6,559 nucleotides of DNA from Acetobacteraceae bacterium (GTDB taxonomy: Bacteria; Pseudomonadota; Alphaproteobacteria; Acetobacterales; Acetobacteraceae): positions 1 to 6,559 of the forward strand of contig CANJXD010000334.1 of NCBI GenBank assembly GCA_947478535.1, given 5' to 3'. Shown here one piece after another: positions 5,017 to 6,559 of this stretch (position 1 is the stretch's first letter; each line of letters opens with the position of its first letter). Made by a program: the position numbers and the translations under genes. The notes beneath the pieces are model-generated. The model was given only the letters and a program-made list of their open reading frames with translations, was not told where the DNA came from and made no database searches.

Positions 5017-6559
5017 GGACGCCTGAGACGGTTTCGATGCGGCTGTCCGATGGCACGCGTCTTGACGCCAGCCTCTGGCGCCCGATGGCGGCGGGCCTTC
5101 ATCCGGTGCTGCTGATGCGCCAGCCCTATGGGCGGGCGATCGCATCCACCGTCACCGTCGCGCATCCCGAATGGTATGCGGCGCAGGGCTATATCGTCGT
5201 CGTGCAGGATGTGCGCGGCGCCGGCACCAGCGAGGGGCGCTTCACCGTCTATGCCGATGAGGCTGACGACGGGGCGGAAGCGGTGGCCTGGGCGGCCGCG
5301 CTGCCGGGCAGTTCCGGGCGCGTCGGCATGTATGGGTTTTCCTACCAGGGAGCGTCGCAGTTGCTGGCGGCATCCCAGGCGCCTTCGGCGCTCGGGGCCA
5401 TCACGCCCATCATGTCCGTCTGGGACATCCATGCCGAGAAATCGGCGCAGGGCGGGGCGATGGCCCTGGCGGGGACAGCAAGCTGGGCGGCGCAGATGGG
5501 GGCGCTGGAAGCGCGCCGGCGTGGGGATGCGGAAGCCTTCACCGCGCTGGCCACCTATTCCAACGCGCCGCGCTATGATGGCGCGGTGCCGGCGCGGCCG
5601 GAGGTGCTGTCCCGCCACGCCGATATGCACCACTACGACCTCTGGCGGGCCTCACCGCCGGAGGCCGCATATTTTCAGCGGGCATCGCCCTGCCACCGGA
5701 TCGACCCCACCCGTTTCGCCGTGCCGGCGCTGCATGTCGGTGGGTGGCTGGACTACAACCTGCCCCGCACCTGGGGCGGCTATCACGCGCTGCGGGGCGC
5801 GCCGGCGCCGCAGGCGCTGGTGATCGGGCCGTGGCAGCATTTGATGTGGGGGCCGCGCCAGGCGGGGCAGGATTTCGGGCCTGCGGCGGCGAATGACATC
5901 GATGTGCTGACGGTGGCCTGGAATGACTGGGCGCTGAAGGATCGGGGGGATCAGCCGCTGGTGGGCGTGCGGCTCTTCGACATGGGCACGAAGCACTGGA
6001 TCAGCGCGGCATCCTGGCCGGAAACGACGCCCCGCCTGCTGCACCTGACCGGCAATGGCACCGCGAGCGCGCGGACCGATCGCGGCGGGCTCGCCTTCGC
6101 CCCCGGGCCCGGCGCGACGGAGCGTTTCATCAGCGATCCCTGGCGCCCCGCCCCCGCCACCGCGCCGCTGTCGGACCGGGGCGAGGTGGACCAGCGCCAT
6201 GATGTGCTGACCTTCACCAGCGTGCCCCTGACGGCGCCGATGACGCTGCTGGGATGCCCCGTGGCACGGCTGGCGATTCGCGCCGATGCGCCGAGCTTCG
6301 ATGTCGCGGCAACCCTGTCCGTCATCCGCGGGGATGGGCGGGTGATGACGCTGACCAGCGGCCATCGGAGCCTCGCCACGCCGCCCGCCGGGATGGTCGA
6401 GGTGACGATGATGCCGAGTTGCATCACCGTGATGCCGGGGGAAAGCCTGCGGCTTTCCGTCGCTGGCGCCGCCTTCCCAGCCCACCCCGTGAACCCCGGC
6501 ACCGGCACGGACCCGCGGGAGGCGATGGCGATGGGGGCGGTGCCGGTGGGCTATGCGCT
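5013..6559 (+). CDS. CocE/NonD family serine hydrolase (3' end outside the window)
   Basis: The frame opens with ATG at 5013, overlapping the stop of oxidase B (ATGA), and runs 515 codons to the window edge without a stop. The family (peptidase S15-like; cocaine esterase, glutaryl acylases) hydrolyses esters or amides. Residues in the order of CocE are RQPY with Tyr39 (oxyanion hole), GFSYQG with nucleophile Ser110, GGWLDYN with Asp247 and IGPWQH with His276. The spacing is close to Ser117/Asp259/His287 of cocaine esterase. DWALKD follows near the end of the alpha/beta-hydrolase part. The later segment, including LLGCPVARLAIRAD and VIRGDGRVMTLTSGHRS, is the C-terminal jelly-roll domain. There is no signal peptide, so it is probably cytoplasmic. 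Compared with family lengths of about 550-580, only the last few tens of residues should be missing. The substrate is unknown; the next in-frame ATG (5037) is a less likely start. Confidence 0.9.
   Translation, partial: MRTPETVSMRLSDGTRLDASLWRPMAAGLHPVLLMRQPYGRAIASTVTVAHPEWYAAQGYIVVVQDVRGAGTSEGRFTVYADEADDGAEAVAWAAALPGSSGRVGMYGFSYQGASQLLAASQAPSALGAITPIMSVWDIHAEKSAQGGAMALAGTASWAAQMGALEARRRGDAEAFTALATYSNAPRYDGAVPARPEVLSRHADMHHYDLWRASPPEAAYFQRASPCHRIDPTRFAVPALHVGGWLDYNLPRTWGGYHALRGAPAPQALVIGPWQHLMWGPRQAGQDFGPAAANDIDVLTVAWNDWALKDRGDQPLVGVRLFDMGTKHWISAASWPETTPRLLHLTGNGTASARTDRGGLAFAPGPGATERFISDPWRPAPATAPLSDRGEVDQRHDVLTFTSVPLTAPMTLLGCPVARLAIRADAPSFDVAATLSVIRGDGRVMTLTSGHRSLATPPAGMVEVTMMPSCITVMPGESLRLSVAGAAFPAHPVNPGTGTDPREAMAMGAVPVGYA

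Noticed and set aside
5128..6508. Alternative frames on both strands across the hydrolase gene
   Set aside because: The frame from 5013 carries the catalytic triad, the oxyanion tyrosine and the jelly-roll domain in order; the others are Arg/Pro-rich shadows.
1..6559. tRNA or rRNA genes, CRISPR arrays, insertion-sequence ends, attachment sites, riboswitches
   Set aside because: Reading both strands showed no cloverleaf, no regularly spaced direct repeats, no transposase-like protein and no recognisable riboswitch. The only tandem repeat is the coding one at 3556-3627.

Overview
The window is very GC-rich, with a strong G/C bias at third codon positions and dense coding on both strands. This, the NMT1-type solute-binding protein and the duplicated FAD-linked oxidases suggest an environmental alphaproteobacterium, perhaps Acetobacteraceae (Roseomonas-like). 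The taxonomic guess is inference from composition and gene content; no rRNA or marker gene settles it.

Layout. Positions 1-738 (+) hold the C-terminal half of glnA, type I glutamine synthetase, with its adenylylation tyrosine. It is followed by two strong hairpins, the second a good intrinsic terminator (796-826). The convergent 3' gap up to 1016 also carries a REP-like palindrome (969-992). Positions 1017-2435 (-) encode an FAD-binding oxidase, here called oxidase A. An 86-bp divergent gap (2436-2521) separates it from a rightward cluster: a secreted ABC-type solute-binding protein (2522-3550), a second FAD-binding oxidase, oxidase B (3547-5016), and a CocE/NonD-type serine hydrolase (5013 to the window edge, truncated). 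The three rightward genes overlap at GTGA and ATGA junctions, so they are almost certainly one translationally coupled operon.

How the genes may work together. Oxidases A and B align without net gaps over 373 residues at about 50% identity by hand count, so they are paralogues flanking the binding protein. A plausible but unproven reading is an uptake-and-catabolism module. The binding protein would capture a small organic compound, the hydrolase would cleave an ester or amide bond, and the oxidases would oxidise a hydroxy-acid-like product. The substrate cannot be read from the sequence, and no permease or ATPase gene is in the window. glnA is a separate housekeeping unit.

No tRNA, rRNA, CRISPR array, insertion sequence or phage gene was seen. 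The most notable features are the divergent paralogous oxidase pair around one binding protein, the non-canonical flavin-domain motifs of those oxidases, and a three-copy 24-bp tandem repeat coding the N-terminus of oxidase B.
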